Shown here: positions 1-9,085 of the stretch, one piece after another
Numbering within the stretch: the first letter of the stretch is position 1
Layout: every line of letters starts with the position of its first letter
The notes under the pieces: generated by a model
The model's database searches: none
What the model saw: only the letters and a program-made list of their open reading frames with translations
What the model was told of the DNA's origin: nothing
DNA from: Profftia sp020342455
Lineage (GTDB): Bacteria; Pseudomonadota; Gammaproteobacteria; Enterobacterales; Enterobacteriaceae
Assembly: GCF_020342455.1 (NCBI RefSeq)
Contig: NZ_CP080506.1
Span: forward strand, 1,116,001 to 1,180,000
Direction: 5' to 3'
DNA length: 64,000 bases
Program-made: the position numbers and the translations under genes

Positions 1-1933
1 CCATATCATCGATACCAACAGAAGCTCCTGAACGTGCAGCATAAGCAAAACCGGTATACATGATTTGATCAGCAAAAATAACAGTAGGTTTAAGACCCAA
101 TATACGGTAACAAATATTTAGCATCTTAGAGATAGCTTTTTTACCTAATAACTGATTTACAATAGTATATGGTAGTCCTGATGGCACAATCATCCATAGA
201 ATTGCACGACCAATAGTAGTATCTATAACACTAGTAGTATCCACCCATGTTCCTTTTACATTTTTCTCAGTTTGTGTAATACGGACCTTAACACGTGCAT
301 GTAAAGAAGCTAAACCAGCACGATAAATACGTTCTGCTTCTTTAGGACTACTAAGAACCATACCTTCACCTTTAGCATTAACACAATCACGAGTCATGTA
401 ATATAGTCCTAATACAACATCCTGAGAAGGAACAATAATTGGCTCGCCATTAGCAGGTGATAAAATATTATTAGTAGACATCATCAACGCGCGGGCTTCT
501 AATTGAGCTTCTAAAGTTAAAGGAACATGAACAGCCATTTGATCACCATCAAAATCGGCGTTATAAGCTGCACAAACTAAGGGGTGTAACTGAATGGCTT
601 TACCTTCAATTAATAAAGGTTCAAATGCCTGAATACCTAAGCGATGCAGTGTTGGTGCACGATTGAGCATTACTGGATGTTCCCGAATCACTTCATCTAA
701 GATATCCCATACAATAGCTTCTTCACGCTCAACCATTTTTTTGGCAGCTTTAATGGTTGTAGAAAGACCACGCATTTCTAACTTGCCATAAATGAATGGC
801 TTAAAAAGCTCTAAAGCCATTTTTTTAGGTAGACCGCACTGGTGTAAACGTAAATACGGACCTACAGTAATTACAGAACGACCAGAGTAATCAACACGTT
901 TACCTAAAAGATTTTGACGGAAACGACCTTGTTTACCTTTAATCATATCCGCTAAAGATTTCAGAGGACGTTTATTGGAGCCAGTTATTGCGCGACCACG
1001 ACGACCATTATCTAATAAGGCGTCAACTGCTTCTTGAAGCATACGTTTTTCATTACGTACAATTATATCAGGAGCAGCTAAATCTAAAAGACGTTTTAAT
1101 CTGTTGTTACGGTTAATAACACGACGATATAAATCGTTCAAGTCGGAAGTAGCAAAACGACCGCCATCTAAAGGTACTAATGGGCGTAGTTCTGGTGGCA
1201 AGACCGGAAGAACGGTGAGAATCATCCATTCTGGTTTATTATCAGAATAAATAAAAGATTCTAATAATTTTATGCGCTTGGTCATTTTTTTACGTTTAGT
1301 TTCGGAGTGAGTTATCTTTAATTCTTCGCGTAAATACTCACATTCGTCTTCTAAAACCATATTTTTCAACAAGCATTGTATAGCTTCAGCTCCCATCTTT
1401 GCTTCAAACTCATCACCAAACTCTTCAAGAGCATCTAGATATTGCTCTTCAGTTAAAATTTGGCGACGTTCTAAATGAGTCATACCACATTCGACTACTA
1501 CATATGATTCAAAATAAAGTACGCGCTCAATATCGCGTAGCGGCATATCTAAAAGTAAACCTATACGAGATGGCAGTGATTTTAGAAACCAAATATGAGC
1601 AGTGGGAGAGGCTAATTCAATATGACCCATACGCTCGCGACGTACCTTTGTTTGAGTCACCTCAACGCCACATTTTTCACAGATAACACCACGATGTTTT
1701 AATCTTTTATACTTACCACAAAGACATTCGTAATCTTTTACTGGCCCAAAGATACGGGCACAAAAAAGACCGTCGCGCTCTGGTTTAAACGTACGATAAT
1801 TGATGGTTTCCGGCTTTTTTACTTCACCGAAAGACCAAGAACGGATCATATCTGGCGAGGCCAGAGAAATCTTGATTGCATCAAACTCTTCAGTCTTGGT
1901 TTGAGCTTTCAGAAACTTTAGTAAGTCTTTCAC
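1..1933 (-). CDS. rpoC: RNA polymerase beta' subunit, 5' part (gene runs off the window)
   Basis: Beta' is the largest catalytic subunit of RNA polymerase and carries the active-site Mg. The window holds the first 644 codons; the rest lies beyond position 1. It begins with a GTG codon (1933-1931), translating as MKDLLKFLKAQTKTEEFD, with a CAGGAG ribosome site 7 nt upstream. Zinc-finger cysteines lie near residues 70, 72, 85 and 88 (CLCGKYKRLKHRGVICEKC). The catalytic NADFDGDQMAVH motif lies near residues 458-469 (about 522-566). No stop or frameshift interrupts the visible part. It is the last visible gene of the rplKAJL-rpoBC cluster and lies 194 nt downstream of rpoB. Identification is certain; only the C-terminal half is unseen. 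Confidence 0.98.
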   Translation of the reverse strand, partial: MKDLLKFLKAQTKTEEFDAIKISLASPDMIRSWSFGEVKKPETINYRTFKPERDGLFCARIFGPVKDYECLCGKYKRLKHRGVICEKCGVEVTQTKVRRERMGHIELASPTAHIWFLKSLPSRIGLLLDMPLRDIERVLYFESYVVVECGMTHLERRQILTEEQYLDALEEFGDEFEAKMGAEAIQCLLKNMVLEDECEYLREELKITHSETKRKKMTKRIKLLESFIYSDNKPEWMILTVLPVLPPELRPLVPLDGGRFATSDLNDLYRRVINRNNRLKRLLDLAAPDIIVRNEKRMLQEAVDALLDNGRRGRAITGSNKRPLKSLADMIKGKQGRFRQNLLGKRVDYSGRSVITVGPYLRLHQCGLPKKMALELFKPFIYGKLEMRGLSTTIKAAKKMVEREEAIVWDILDEVIREHPVMLNRAPTLHRLGIQAFEPLLIEGKAIQLHPLVCAAYNADFDGDQMAVHVPLTLEAQLEARALMMSTNNILSPANGEPIIVPSQDVVLGLYYMTRDCVNAKGEGMVLSSPKEAERIYRAGLASLHARVKVRITQTEKNVKGTWVDTTSVIDTTIGRAILWMIVPSGLPYTIVNQLLGKKAISKMLNICYRILGLKPTVIFADQIMYTGFAYAARSGASVGIDDM

Positions 1934-2127
1934 TAATTGGCTCCTGTCGGAGTTAAGACCCATTGGAATTTAAATACCTTCAATACTTTTATAATTAGCA
2001 CTATTACTCACCAAGCGCCTTAATTATTAATACAATAAAATGCTTAATATCTGGTGTAAATACCCATCGCATTTAAAGTAATTAATAAGTAGAATATATA
2101 GGTATTGAAATAATTTAAATAAATTTA

Positions 2128-5100
2128 TTATTCGTCCTCTAGTTCGATATTAATACCAAGAGAACGGATTTCTTTTAATAATACATTGAAAGATTCCGGC
2201 ATACTTGGTTCCATACGATGATCACCATTAATGATATTTTTATACATCTTAGTACGACCATTTACATCGTCGGACTTAACGGTTAACATTTCTTGTAGTG
2301 TATAAGCTGCTCCATAAGCTTCAAGAGCCCATACTTCCATTTCGCCAAAGCGCTGACCACCAAACTGGGCTTTACCACCTAACGGCTGTTGAGTCACCAA
2401 ACTATAAGAACCAGTAGATCGCGCATGCATCTTATCATCAACTAAATGATTTAATTTTAGCATATACATATAACCAATAGTCACTGGACGTTCGAACTGT
2501 TCGCCAGTACAGCCATCAAATAGTATAATCTGACCAGAAGTAGGGATACCAGCTAATTTCAGAAGTGATTTAATTTCTTTTTCATTAGCTCCATCGAATA
2601 CCGGGGTTGCGATTGGTAAGCCTTTTTTTAAATTCTCAGCTAAACGTATCACTTCTTCATCGGTGAATTTGCTAAGATCAACATTCTGACGTGTATTCTC
2701 TCCTAGATCATAAGCTTTTTGGATAAAATCACGCAGTTTAGTAACTTTTTGCTGTTGTTTAAGCATTAAGTTAATTTTTTCACCAATACCTTTTGCAGCC
2801 ATACCTAAATGAGTTTCTAAAATTTGACCTATATTCATGCGTGATGGAACACCCAATGGGTTTAACACAATATCCACAGGAGTACCGTTGACATCATAAG
2901 GCATATCTTCAATTGGATTAATCTTGGAAATCACTCCTTTATTACCGTGACGTCCTGCCATTTTATCACCAGTCTGGATATGACGTTTTACAGCTAAATA
3001 AACTTTAACAATTTTTAGTACCCCTGGTGCTAAATCATCACCCTGAGTAATCTTATGACGTTTTGCATCTAGGGTCTTTTCAAAATAAGTTCTTAGCTCA
3101 TTATATTGTTTAGCTAACTGTTCTAATTTATTTTGTTTAAATTTATCATCTAAACTAATGTCTAACCAGTGATTACGCGGTAACTTAGATATTTTACTCA
3201 CTTCTATATCAGCAGATACCAATAGATCGTGTATACGAGTGAATAATCCTATCTCTAGGATTTGTAATTCCTCAGTTAAATCCTTTTTAGCTTTCTTAAG
3301 CTGCATATCTTCTATTTCAAGAGCACGCTTATCTTTCTCTACACCATCTCGAGTAAAAATCTGTACGTCAATAACAGTGCCAGAAACGCTGTTTGGAACC
3401 CGTAAAGAAGAATCTTTAACATCCGACGCTTTTTCGCCAAAAATAGCACGAAGCAATTTTTCTTCTGGAGTTAACTGAGTTTCACCCTTGGGTGTTACTT
3501 TACCAACAAGAATATCACCACCTTTTACTTCTGCACCTATATAAGCAATACCAGATTGATCTAATTTGGAAAGAGCAGCTTCACCTACATTAGGAATATC
3601 AGCAGTTATCTCTTCTGGCCCTAACTTAGTATCACGAGATATACAGGATAGTTCCTGAATATGGATGGAAGTAAATCTATCTTCCTGCACAACACGCTCT
3701 GAAATTAAAATAGAGTCTTCAAAGTTATACCCATTCCATGGCATAAATGCAACTCGCATATTCTGTCCTAGAGCTAATTCACCTAAATCAGTAGATGGAC
3801 CATCAGCCAACACATCACCACGATTAACTACTTCACTTAGATTAACGCATGGTATCTGAGTAATACAAGTATTTTGATTAGAACGTGTATACTTGGTTAA
3901 ATTATAAATATCAATACCTGCTTCACCTGGATTCATTTCATCTTCGTTTACTCTGATAACAACACGAGAAGCATCCACATACTGAATAATACCACCACGT
4001 TTAGCAACAACAGTAACACCAGAGTCAACTGCTACAGCTCTTTCCATACCAGTACCAACCAATGGCTTATCCGCACGAAGAGTTGGAACAGCCTGACGTT
4101 GCATATTTGCTCCCATAAGTGCACGATTAGCATCATCATGTTCTAGGAAGGGTATAAGAGAAGCACCTACAGACACTATCTGTTGGGTGGAAACATCCAT
4201 ATAATCAATTTGTTCACTACTAAATAAACTTGATTCTCCTTTATTACGGCAAGTAATTAAATCTTCAATAAAACTATTTTCATAATTTAAGTTAGAGTTA
4301 GCCTGAGCTATAACATAATTACCTTCTTCTATAGCAGATAGGTAATTAATCTCATTAGTTACTCTTCCATCACGAACCAAACGATATGGGGTTTCTAAAA
4401 AACCATACTCATTAGTTTGTGCATAAACAGATAAAGAATTAATTAAACCAATGTTTGGTCCTTCAGGTGTTTCTATTGGACATACACGACCATAATGAGT
4501 AGGATGCACATCTCTTACTTCAAATCCAGCACGCTCACGTGTTAAACCTCCTGGTCCTAAAGCAGATATACGACGCTTATGTGTAATTTCTGATAGAGGA
4601 TTATTTTGATCCATAAATTGAGATAACTGACTAGAACTAAAAAACTCTTTTACTGCTGCTGAAATTGGCTTAGCATTAATCATATCTTGAGGCATAAGAG
4701 TCTCAATGTCTCCCAAAGATAAGCGCTCTCTCACTGCACGTTCAACACGTACTAACCCTATACGAAACTGGTTCTCTGCCATTTCACCTACAGAACGAAT
4801 GCGACGATTACCTAGATGGTCGATATCATCTACTTCTCCCTTACCATTACGAATATCAATTAATTTGCGAATTACATCGATAATATCATCTTTACTCAGA
4901 ATACCTGATCCATCAATATTTTCACGCAGCAATGAACGATTAAACTTCATACGTCCAACTGCTGATAAATCGTAACGATCTACAGAAAATATTAAATTTT
5001 CGAATAAATTTTCAGCTGCTTCTTTTGTTGGAGGCTCACCAGGACGCATCATACGATATATTTCAACAAGAGCACTGATACGATCATTGGTTGGATCAAC

Positions 5101-6159
5101 TCTCATTGTCTCAGATATATAAGCACCATGATCTAGATCATTGGTAAATAATGTCTCAATACGTTCATAACCTAACTTATGCAATTTTTTTAGTAAATCA
5201 AGTGATAACTCCGTATTGGCTGTACATATTAGATTTCCTGTATTTTTATCTATATAATTCTTAGCAATTACCTTACCAGAGATATATTCTACTGGCACTT
5301 GTATTAACTTAATATTGTCTTTTTCTAATTGACGAATGTGTCGCGTAGTAATACGGCGACCCTTTTTAACATATGTTATACCGTCAACTTCAATATCAAA
5401 AGTAGTAGTTTCACCACGCAGTCTCTCTGGGACCAATTCCATCTGTAATATATTATTAGAAAATTTAAAAATAACTTTTTCAAAAAATAATTCAAGAATA
5501 TCTTCAGTTGTAAGATTTAATGCTCGAAGCAGGATAGTAGCTGCTAATTTACGACGACGATCAATACGTATAAATAAATTATCTCTAGGATCAAATTCAA
5601 AGTCTAACCATGCACCACGATAAGGAATAATACGTGCATTATAAAGTACTTTACCTGATGTATGTGTTTTACCTTTATCACTATCAAAGAATACACCTGG
5701 ACTACGATGTAACTGAGAGACTATTACACGTTCGGTACCATTAATTATAAAAGTACCATTATTCGTCATTAATGGAATCTCTCCCATGTATACTTCTTGC
5801 TCTTTAATATCTTTAATCGTACCTTCTAATTCTTCTCGCTCATAAATAACTAGACGTAATTTAACACGCAGCGCAGCTGAGTAAGTTACGCCACGCATCT
5901 GGCATTCTTTAACATCAAATACCGGCTTACCCAGCCGGTAACTAACGTACTGTAGTTCGGCATTGCGACTGTAACTATCGATTGGGAATATAGAGCGAAA
6001 TGCTGCCTCTAAACCACGCTGCCCATCTGGGTCTTGCTCGATAAATTTCTGAAAAGAATCAAGTTGGATAGAAAGAAGATACGGTATATCCAAAACTTGT
6101 GGGCGCTTACCAAAATCTTTACGAATACGTTTTTTTTCAGTATAGGAGTACAAAACCAT
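2128..6159 (-). CDS. rpoB: RNA polymerase beta subunit
   Basis: Beta forms one pincer of RNA polymerase and binds the nascent RNA and rifampicin. At 1343 residues it is one longer than the E. coli protein; the extra residue is Leu3 (MVLYSYTEKK). The rifampicin region is essentially wild type (SSQLSQFMDQNNPLSEITHK, then RRISALGPGG). The C-terminal signatures GDKMAGRHGNKG, MLKLNHLVDDKMHARSTG and the end SLGINIELEDE are all present. The start is supported by a GAGGAA ribosome site just upstream. It follows rplL after a 338-nt spacer holding a perfect hairpin, and precedes rpoC. Coding composition is clearly richer in G+C than the surrounding spacers. Confidence 0.99.
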   Translation of the reverse strand: MVLYSYTEKKRIRKDFGKRPQVLDIPYLLSIQLDSFQKFIEQDPDGQRGLEAAFRSIFPIDSYSRNAELQYVSYRLGKPVFDVKECQMRGVTYSAALRVKLRLVIYEREELEGTIKDIKEQEVYMGEIPLMTNNGTFIINGTERVIVSQLHRSPGVFFDSDKGKTHTSGKVLYNARIIPYRGAWLDFEFDPRDNLFIRIDRRRKLAATILLRALNLTTEDILELFFEKVIFKFSNNILQMELVPERLRGETTTFDIEVDGITYVKKGRRITTRHIRQLEKDNIKLIQVPVEYISGKVIAKNYIDKNTGNLICTANTELSLDLLKKLHKLGYERIETLFTNDLDHGAYISETMRVDPTNDRISALVEIYRMMRPGEPPTKEAAENLFENLIFSVDRYDLSAVGRMKFNRSLLRENIDGSGILSKDDIIDVIRKLIDIRNGKGEVDDIDHLGNRRIRSVGEMAENQFRIGLVRVERAVRERLSLGDIETLMPQDMINAKPISAAVKEFFSSSQLSQFMDQNNPLSEITHKRRISALGPGGLTRERAGFEVRDVHPTHYGRVCPIETPEGPNIGLINSLSVYAQTNEYGFLETPYRLVRDGRVTNEINYLSAIEEGNYVIAQANSNLNYENSFIEDLITCRNKGESSLFSSEQIDYMDVSTQQIVSVGASLIPFLEHDDANRALMGANMQRQAVPTLRADKPLVGTGMERAVAVDSGVTVVAKRGGIIQYVDASRVVIRVNEDEMNPGEAGIDIYNLTKYTRSNQNTCITQIPCVNLSEVVNRGDVLADGPSTDLGELALGQNMRVAFMPWNGYNFEDSILISERVVQEDRFTSIHIQELSCISRDTKLGPEEITADIPNVGEAALSKLDQSGIAYIGAEVKGGDILVGKVTPKGETQLTPEEKLLRAIFGEKASDVKDSSLRVPNSVSGTVIDVQIFTRDGVEKDKRALEIEDMQLKKAKKDLTEELQILEIGLFTRIHDLLVSADIEVSKISKLPRNHWLDISLDDKFKQNKLEQLAKQYNELRTYFEKTLDAKRHKITQGDDLAPGVLKIVKVYLAVKRHIQTGDKMAGRHGNKGVISKINPIEDMPYDVNGTPVDIVLNPLGVPSRMNIGQILETHLGMAAKGIGEKINLMLKQQQKVTKLRDFIQKAYDLGENTRQNVDLSKFTDEEVIRLAENLKKGLPIATPVFDGANEKEIKSLLKLAGIPTSGQIILFDGCTGEQFERPVTIGYMYMLKLNHLVDDKMHARSTGSYSLVTQQPLGGKAQFGGQRFGEMEVWALEAYGAAYTLQEMLTVKSDDVNGRTKMYKNIINGDHRMEPSMPESFNVLLKEIRSLGINIELEDE

Positions 6160-6497
6160 AGGGTTCCTCAGCTAGATGATCAGTGACCAAACTGTTAATC
6201 CTAATTTTAAGGATAATAGTTCATGTCATGCCACACTATTTATGGCTGAAAGGCAGAAATGCCTCTCAAAATACTTGTTTATATAATTTAAAAAATATTT
6301 TATTACTATCCAATTTAAAGAATATAAAATTAAAAACATAAATATATTAAGTCGAAAATAGAGATAATTATTAAGGAAAACACCAAGAGCTAAACAGTAT
6401 GACATATTACTGGTATTCTTCATAGAATAAAATAACTGGTAACATTTAGTTACCAGTTATTAACCCAACTCTCTTAGAGTACAACTTTATAGTTGGT
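6160..6497 (-). other. rplL-rpoB spacer with attenuator-like hairpin
   Basis: In E. coli a spacer of about this size contains a partial terminator (attenuator) and an RNase III site that set the ratio of ribosomal protein to polymerase mRNA. Here the spacer is AT-rich, with a perfect hairpin near its rplL end (listed separately). A 65-codon open frame inside it (6226-6423) has no recognisable similarity and is not taken as a gene. Confidence 0.6.
6431..6461 (-). terminator. 13-bp perfect hairpin downstream of rplL (partial terminator/attenuator candidate)
   Basis: Arms 6431-6443 (AATAACTGGTAAC) and 6449-6461 are exact reverse complements around a 5-nt loop, 36 nt past the rplL stop. On the minus strand the stem is followed by TTTATTCT, an imperfect U-tract, which suits partial read-through. 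Location matches the known E. coli attenuator between rplL and rpoB; function here is inferred. Confidence 0.6.
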
Positions 6498-6863
6498 TTA
6501 TTTAACTGCAACTTCAGCACCAGCATCTTCCAAGGATTTTTTTAGAACGGCAGCATCTTCTTTATTAACTCCTTCTTTTAGGGTGGCTGGAGCGGACTCT
6601 ACTAAATCTTTAGCCTCTTTTAATCCAAGCCCAGTTGCACTACGAACTGCTTTTATTACAGCAATTTTGTTAGTACCGATATTCTTAAGAATAACATCAA
6701 ACTCAGTTTTTTCTTCAATAACTTCATCTGATCCTGTAGCAGTAACAGCAGAAACAGTAGCGATAACACCAAATTTTTCTTCCATCATAGAGATTAACTC
6801 AACAATATCCATTACGGACATTTTGGCAATCGCATTTAAAATCTCGTCTTTAGAGATAGACAT
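6498..6863 (-). CDS. rplL: 50S ribosomal protein L7/L12
   Basis: L7/L12 forms the flexible ribosomal stalk that recruits elongation factors and stimulates their GTPase activity. The 121 residues match the family length. The N-terminal dimerisation region (MSISKDEILNAIAKMSVMDIVELISMMEEKFGV) is followed by an Ala/Thr/Val-rich hinge and the C-terminal factor-binding domain (KTEFDVILKNIGTNKIAVIKAVR, GLGLKEAKDLVE). The gene sits 64 nt downstream of rplJ, whose product anchors L7/L12 dimers. A perfect hairpin follows it and probably moderates read-through into rpoB. Confidence 0.98.
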   Translation of the reverse strand: MSISKDEILNAIAKMSVMDIVELISMMEEKFGVIATVSAVTATGSDEVIEEKTEFDVILKNIGTNKIAVIKAVRSATGLGLKEAKDLVESAPATLKEGVNKEDAAVLKKSLEDAGAEVAVK

Positions 6864-6927
6864 AAGAATTGTTCCTAAAATTTAGAAATAAATTATATAA
6901 GCGAACATTTTATAAAATAAAAGTTGA

Positions 6928-7425
6928 TTAATCATCTTTTATTTTCTCACACAAGGCAGTAAGAGTACGAACTAATTTTCCCGCACAAGCGTCTTTTAAG
7001 ACTGACATAAAGGACGCTATCGCTTCCTCATAAGTTGGCATAGTTGCCAAAAAGTCGATCTGAGATGCTGGAATAAATTTACTCTGAAAAGCTGCAGATT
7101 TAATTTTAAATTTTTTATTTAATTTCGCAAAATCTTTAAATAACCGAGCAGCAGCACCAGGATGTTCCATAGAAAATGCAATTAAAGTTGGACCTAAAAA
7201 ATCATTCTGTAAACATTGAAAGGGAGTATCCTTCACAACTCGGCGCATTAAAGTGTTACGAACAACATGCATGTAAACACCACATCCACGACCTTCTTTA
7301 CGCAATTTAGTTATTTTATCTACAGTTATACCACGAGAGTCAGCAATAACAGCAGAGTGCGCACTCCTAGTTACTTCTATAAATTTGGCTATAATTGCTT
7401 TTTTATCTTGAAGATTTAATGCCAT
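6928..7425 (-). CDS. rplJ: 50S ribosomal protein L10
   Basis: L10 attaches the L7/L12 dimers to 23S rRNA. Its 165 residues equal the E. coli length. It begins MALNLQDKKAIIAKF and contains ADSRGITVDKITKLRKEGR, VVRNTLMRR and MEHPGAAARLFKDFAK, all typical of the family. The start has a CAGGAG ribosome site (about 7435-7440). It follows a 295-nt spacer after rplA, the place of the L10-L7/L12 autoregulated leader in E. coli, and precedes rplL. Confidence 0.98.
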   Translation of the reverse strand: MALNLQDKKAIIAKFIEVTRSAHSAVIADSRGITVDKITKLRKEGRGCGVYMHVVRNTLMRRVVKDTPFQCLQNDFLGPTLIAFSMEHPGAAARLFKDFAKLNKKFKIKSAAFQSKFIPASQIDFLATMPTYEEAIASFMSVLKDACAGKLVRTLTALCEKIKDD

Positions 7426-7773
7426 GAGATTTAACTCCTGGATTTTATTCCGCGTTTTCCGTAAATAGTATTATCTAAATATCGTAAACGATTTAGATTT
7501 TTAATACAGTAATTAGAATATTTTATTAAAAATATTTTATGCACCTTATTACTATTTATACGATATTATTAAATATATTATATTATATTATATTCCTATA
7601 CTCTAGAGGAGTAAATTATAGATAGAATTGCATTCTAATAAAATTTATTTCTCTTATATATTTTCTCTATTGTAATAAAAATAAATTATATAAAAGATAA
7701 TAAACAGACGTTAGATTTTATAACAATAAAACATCTTGATAAAGATAAAAATACAATTAATTATTTTTTCTTA
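7426..7773 (-). promoter_or_regulatory. rplA-rplJ spacer, expected L10 leader region
   Basis: This 348-nt spacer lies where E. coli has the promoter and translationally autoregulated leader of rplJL. I could not identify a convincing L10-binding kink-turn or promoter by eye. The spacer contains four tandem copies of ATATT (7575-7594). The assignment rests on position only. Confidence 0.3.
7575..7594. repeat. (ATATT)4 microsatellite
   Basis: Four exact tandem copies of the pentamer ATATT lie in the rplA-rplJ spacer. This is probably replication slippage in very AT-rich DNA; length variation between related genomes would be expected. Confidence 0.7.
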
Positions 7774-8478
7774 TTAGTAAGAATTTATAATGAGGCTGTT
7801 ATGTTCTATTAATAATCCAGCACCCATAGTAGTAGATAAGCTAATTTTTTTAAAAAAAACACCTTTAGCGGTAGATGGTTTAGCTTTTTTAAGAGCAATT
7901 AAAAGAACCTCTAAGTTTTCTTTTAATTGATTAAAATCAAAATCTATTCTACCTATATTACTATGAATAATTCCATTTTTATCGTTACGGTAACAAACCT
8001 GACCAGATTTAGCATTTTTAATTGCTTGGTTAATATTATCAGTCACAGTACCAATTTTAGGGTTTGGCATCAAACCGCGTGGCCCTAATAGTTGACCTAA
8101 CTGACCGACAATATGCATAGAATCTGGAGATGCGATCACTACATCAAAATTTTTTTCTCCTTTTTTGATTTGATCTGCCAGATCTTCCATGCCCACTAGT
8201 TTAACCCCTTCAGATTTTGCTAACTCAGCATTATTACCTTGAGCAAACACAGCAATACGTACTAAACGACCAGTACCGTGTGGTAGTACGGTAGCTCCGC
8301 GTATATTTTGATCAGATTTACGAGCATCTATTCCAAGATTTATAGCAACATCAACACTTTCGATAAATTTAACAGTAGCTAAATCTTTTAATAAATAAAT
8401 AGCTGTTTCAATATCATATTTTTTAGTAGTATCTATTTTATTATGGATCATACGCATACGCTTAGTCATTTTAGCCAT
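7774..8478 (-). CDS. rplA: 50S ribosomal protein L1
   Basis: L1 builds the mobile L1 stalk at the ribosomal E site and represses its own mRNA in enterobacteria. I place the start at the ATG 8478-8476 (MAKMTKRMRMIHNKIDTTK), which matches E. coli MAKLTKRMR; an in-frame GTG two codons upstream is possible but unsupported. The product is 234 residues, the E. coli length. Motifs include DARKSDQNIRGATVLPHGTGR and GPRGLMPNPKIGTVT. The ATG lies inside the 3' end of rplK (8-nt overlap), so translation is probably coupled. The last residues (IEHNSLIINSY) diverge from E. coli. Confidence 0.97.
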   Translation of the reverse strand: MAKMTKRMRMIHNKIDTTKKYDIETAIYLLKDLATVKFIESVDVAINLGIDARKSDQNIRGATVLPHGTGRLVRIAVFAQGNNAELAKSEGVKLVGMEDLADQIKKGEKNFDVVIASPDSMHIVGQLGQLLGPRGLMPNPKIGTVTDNINQAIKNAKSGQVCYRNDKNGIIHSNIGRIDFDFNQLKENLEVLLIALKKAKPSTAKGVFFKKISLSTTMGAGLLIEHNSLIINSY

Positions 8479-8917
8479 TATCACTTAATCCTTCAACAAC
8501 AACTAATCCCATAGAAATAGCAGTACCCTTAATCGAACTAGTCATTGCTTCGATATTAGCACCAGTCATATCTATTGCTTTAGTTTTTGCTATCGCACGC
8601 ACTTGGGCACTAGTTACTTCACCTACTATATTCTTATTAGGATTACAAGAACCTAACTTAATACCAGCAGCTTTCTTAAGTAATACTGATGCTGGAGGAG
8701 TTTTAATTATAAAGGTAAAAGAACGGTCAGCATAAACAGTAATCACTACAGGAATAGGCAAGCCTTTCTCAAGGTTATCAGTTTTAATATTAAATTCTTT
8801 ACAAAACTCCATAATATTAACACCCTTTTGACCTAGAGCTGGACCAACTGGAGGACTTGGATTTGCCATACCGGCTGCAACTTGTAATTTAATATAAGCT
8901 TGTACTTTTTTAGCCAT
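8471..8917 (-). CDS. rplK: 50S ribosomal protein L11, with short C-terminal extension
   Basis: L11 binds the GTPase-associated centre of 23S rRNA. The sequence (MAKKVQAYIKLQVAAGMANPSPPVGPALGQ, later GTAISMGLVVVEG) is a clear family member. At 148 residues it is about six longer than the usual 142; the family normally ends near SMGLVVED, but here the frame continues as VEGLSDNG and stops only inside rplA. The overlap ATGGCTAA (8478-8471) contains the rplA start and the rplK stop. An 18-bp palindrome and a TATAAT lie just upstream of the start. Confidence 0.98.
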   Translation of the reverse strand: MAKKVQAYIKLQVAAGMANPSPPVGPALGQKGVNIMEFCKEFNIKTDNLEKGLPIPVVITVYADRSFTFIIKTPPASVLLKKAAGIKLGSCNPNKNIVGEVTSAQVRAIAKTKAIDMTGANIEAMTSSIKGTAISMGLVVVEGLSDNG

Positions 8918-8935
8918 GGTAATATCCTTGATTGG

Positions 8936-8958
8936 ATTATAGCATTCTTAAGAATGCT
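8936..8958 (-). promoter_or_regulatory. 18-bp perfect palindrome with adjoining TATAAT upstream of rplK
   Basis: Positions 8941-8958 (AGCATTCTTAAGAATGCT) are a perfect palindrome, and its left end abuts a consensus TATAAT on the minus strand (8941-8936), 19 nt before the rplK ATG. I find no good -35 box at the right distance. It may be an L11 promoter, a regulatory hairpin in the nusG-rplK spacer, or chance. Confidence 0.35.
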
Positions 8959-9085
8959 TGCCTGAATTTTTATAAAACATCTATATAATGGATTTATACT
9001 AATCTAGACTATATATAAACAAAATGTATAAAATTATAGTTATATTTTTTAATTTTAGCAATTAAAATATTATAATTTGTTTATT

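Noticed and set aside
1399..1686. 95-codon frame opposite rpoC, and similar frames opposite rpoB, rplL, zwf and ydiK
   Set aside because: They are antisense shadows of strongly conserved genes.
6226..6423. 65-codon open frame between rplL and rpoB
   Set aside because: Low-complexity composition with no recognisable domain; it lies in a known regulatory spacer and has no ribosome site.
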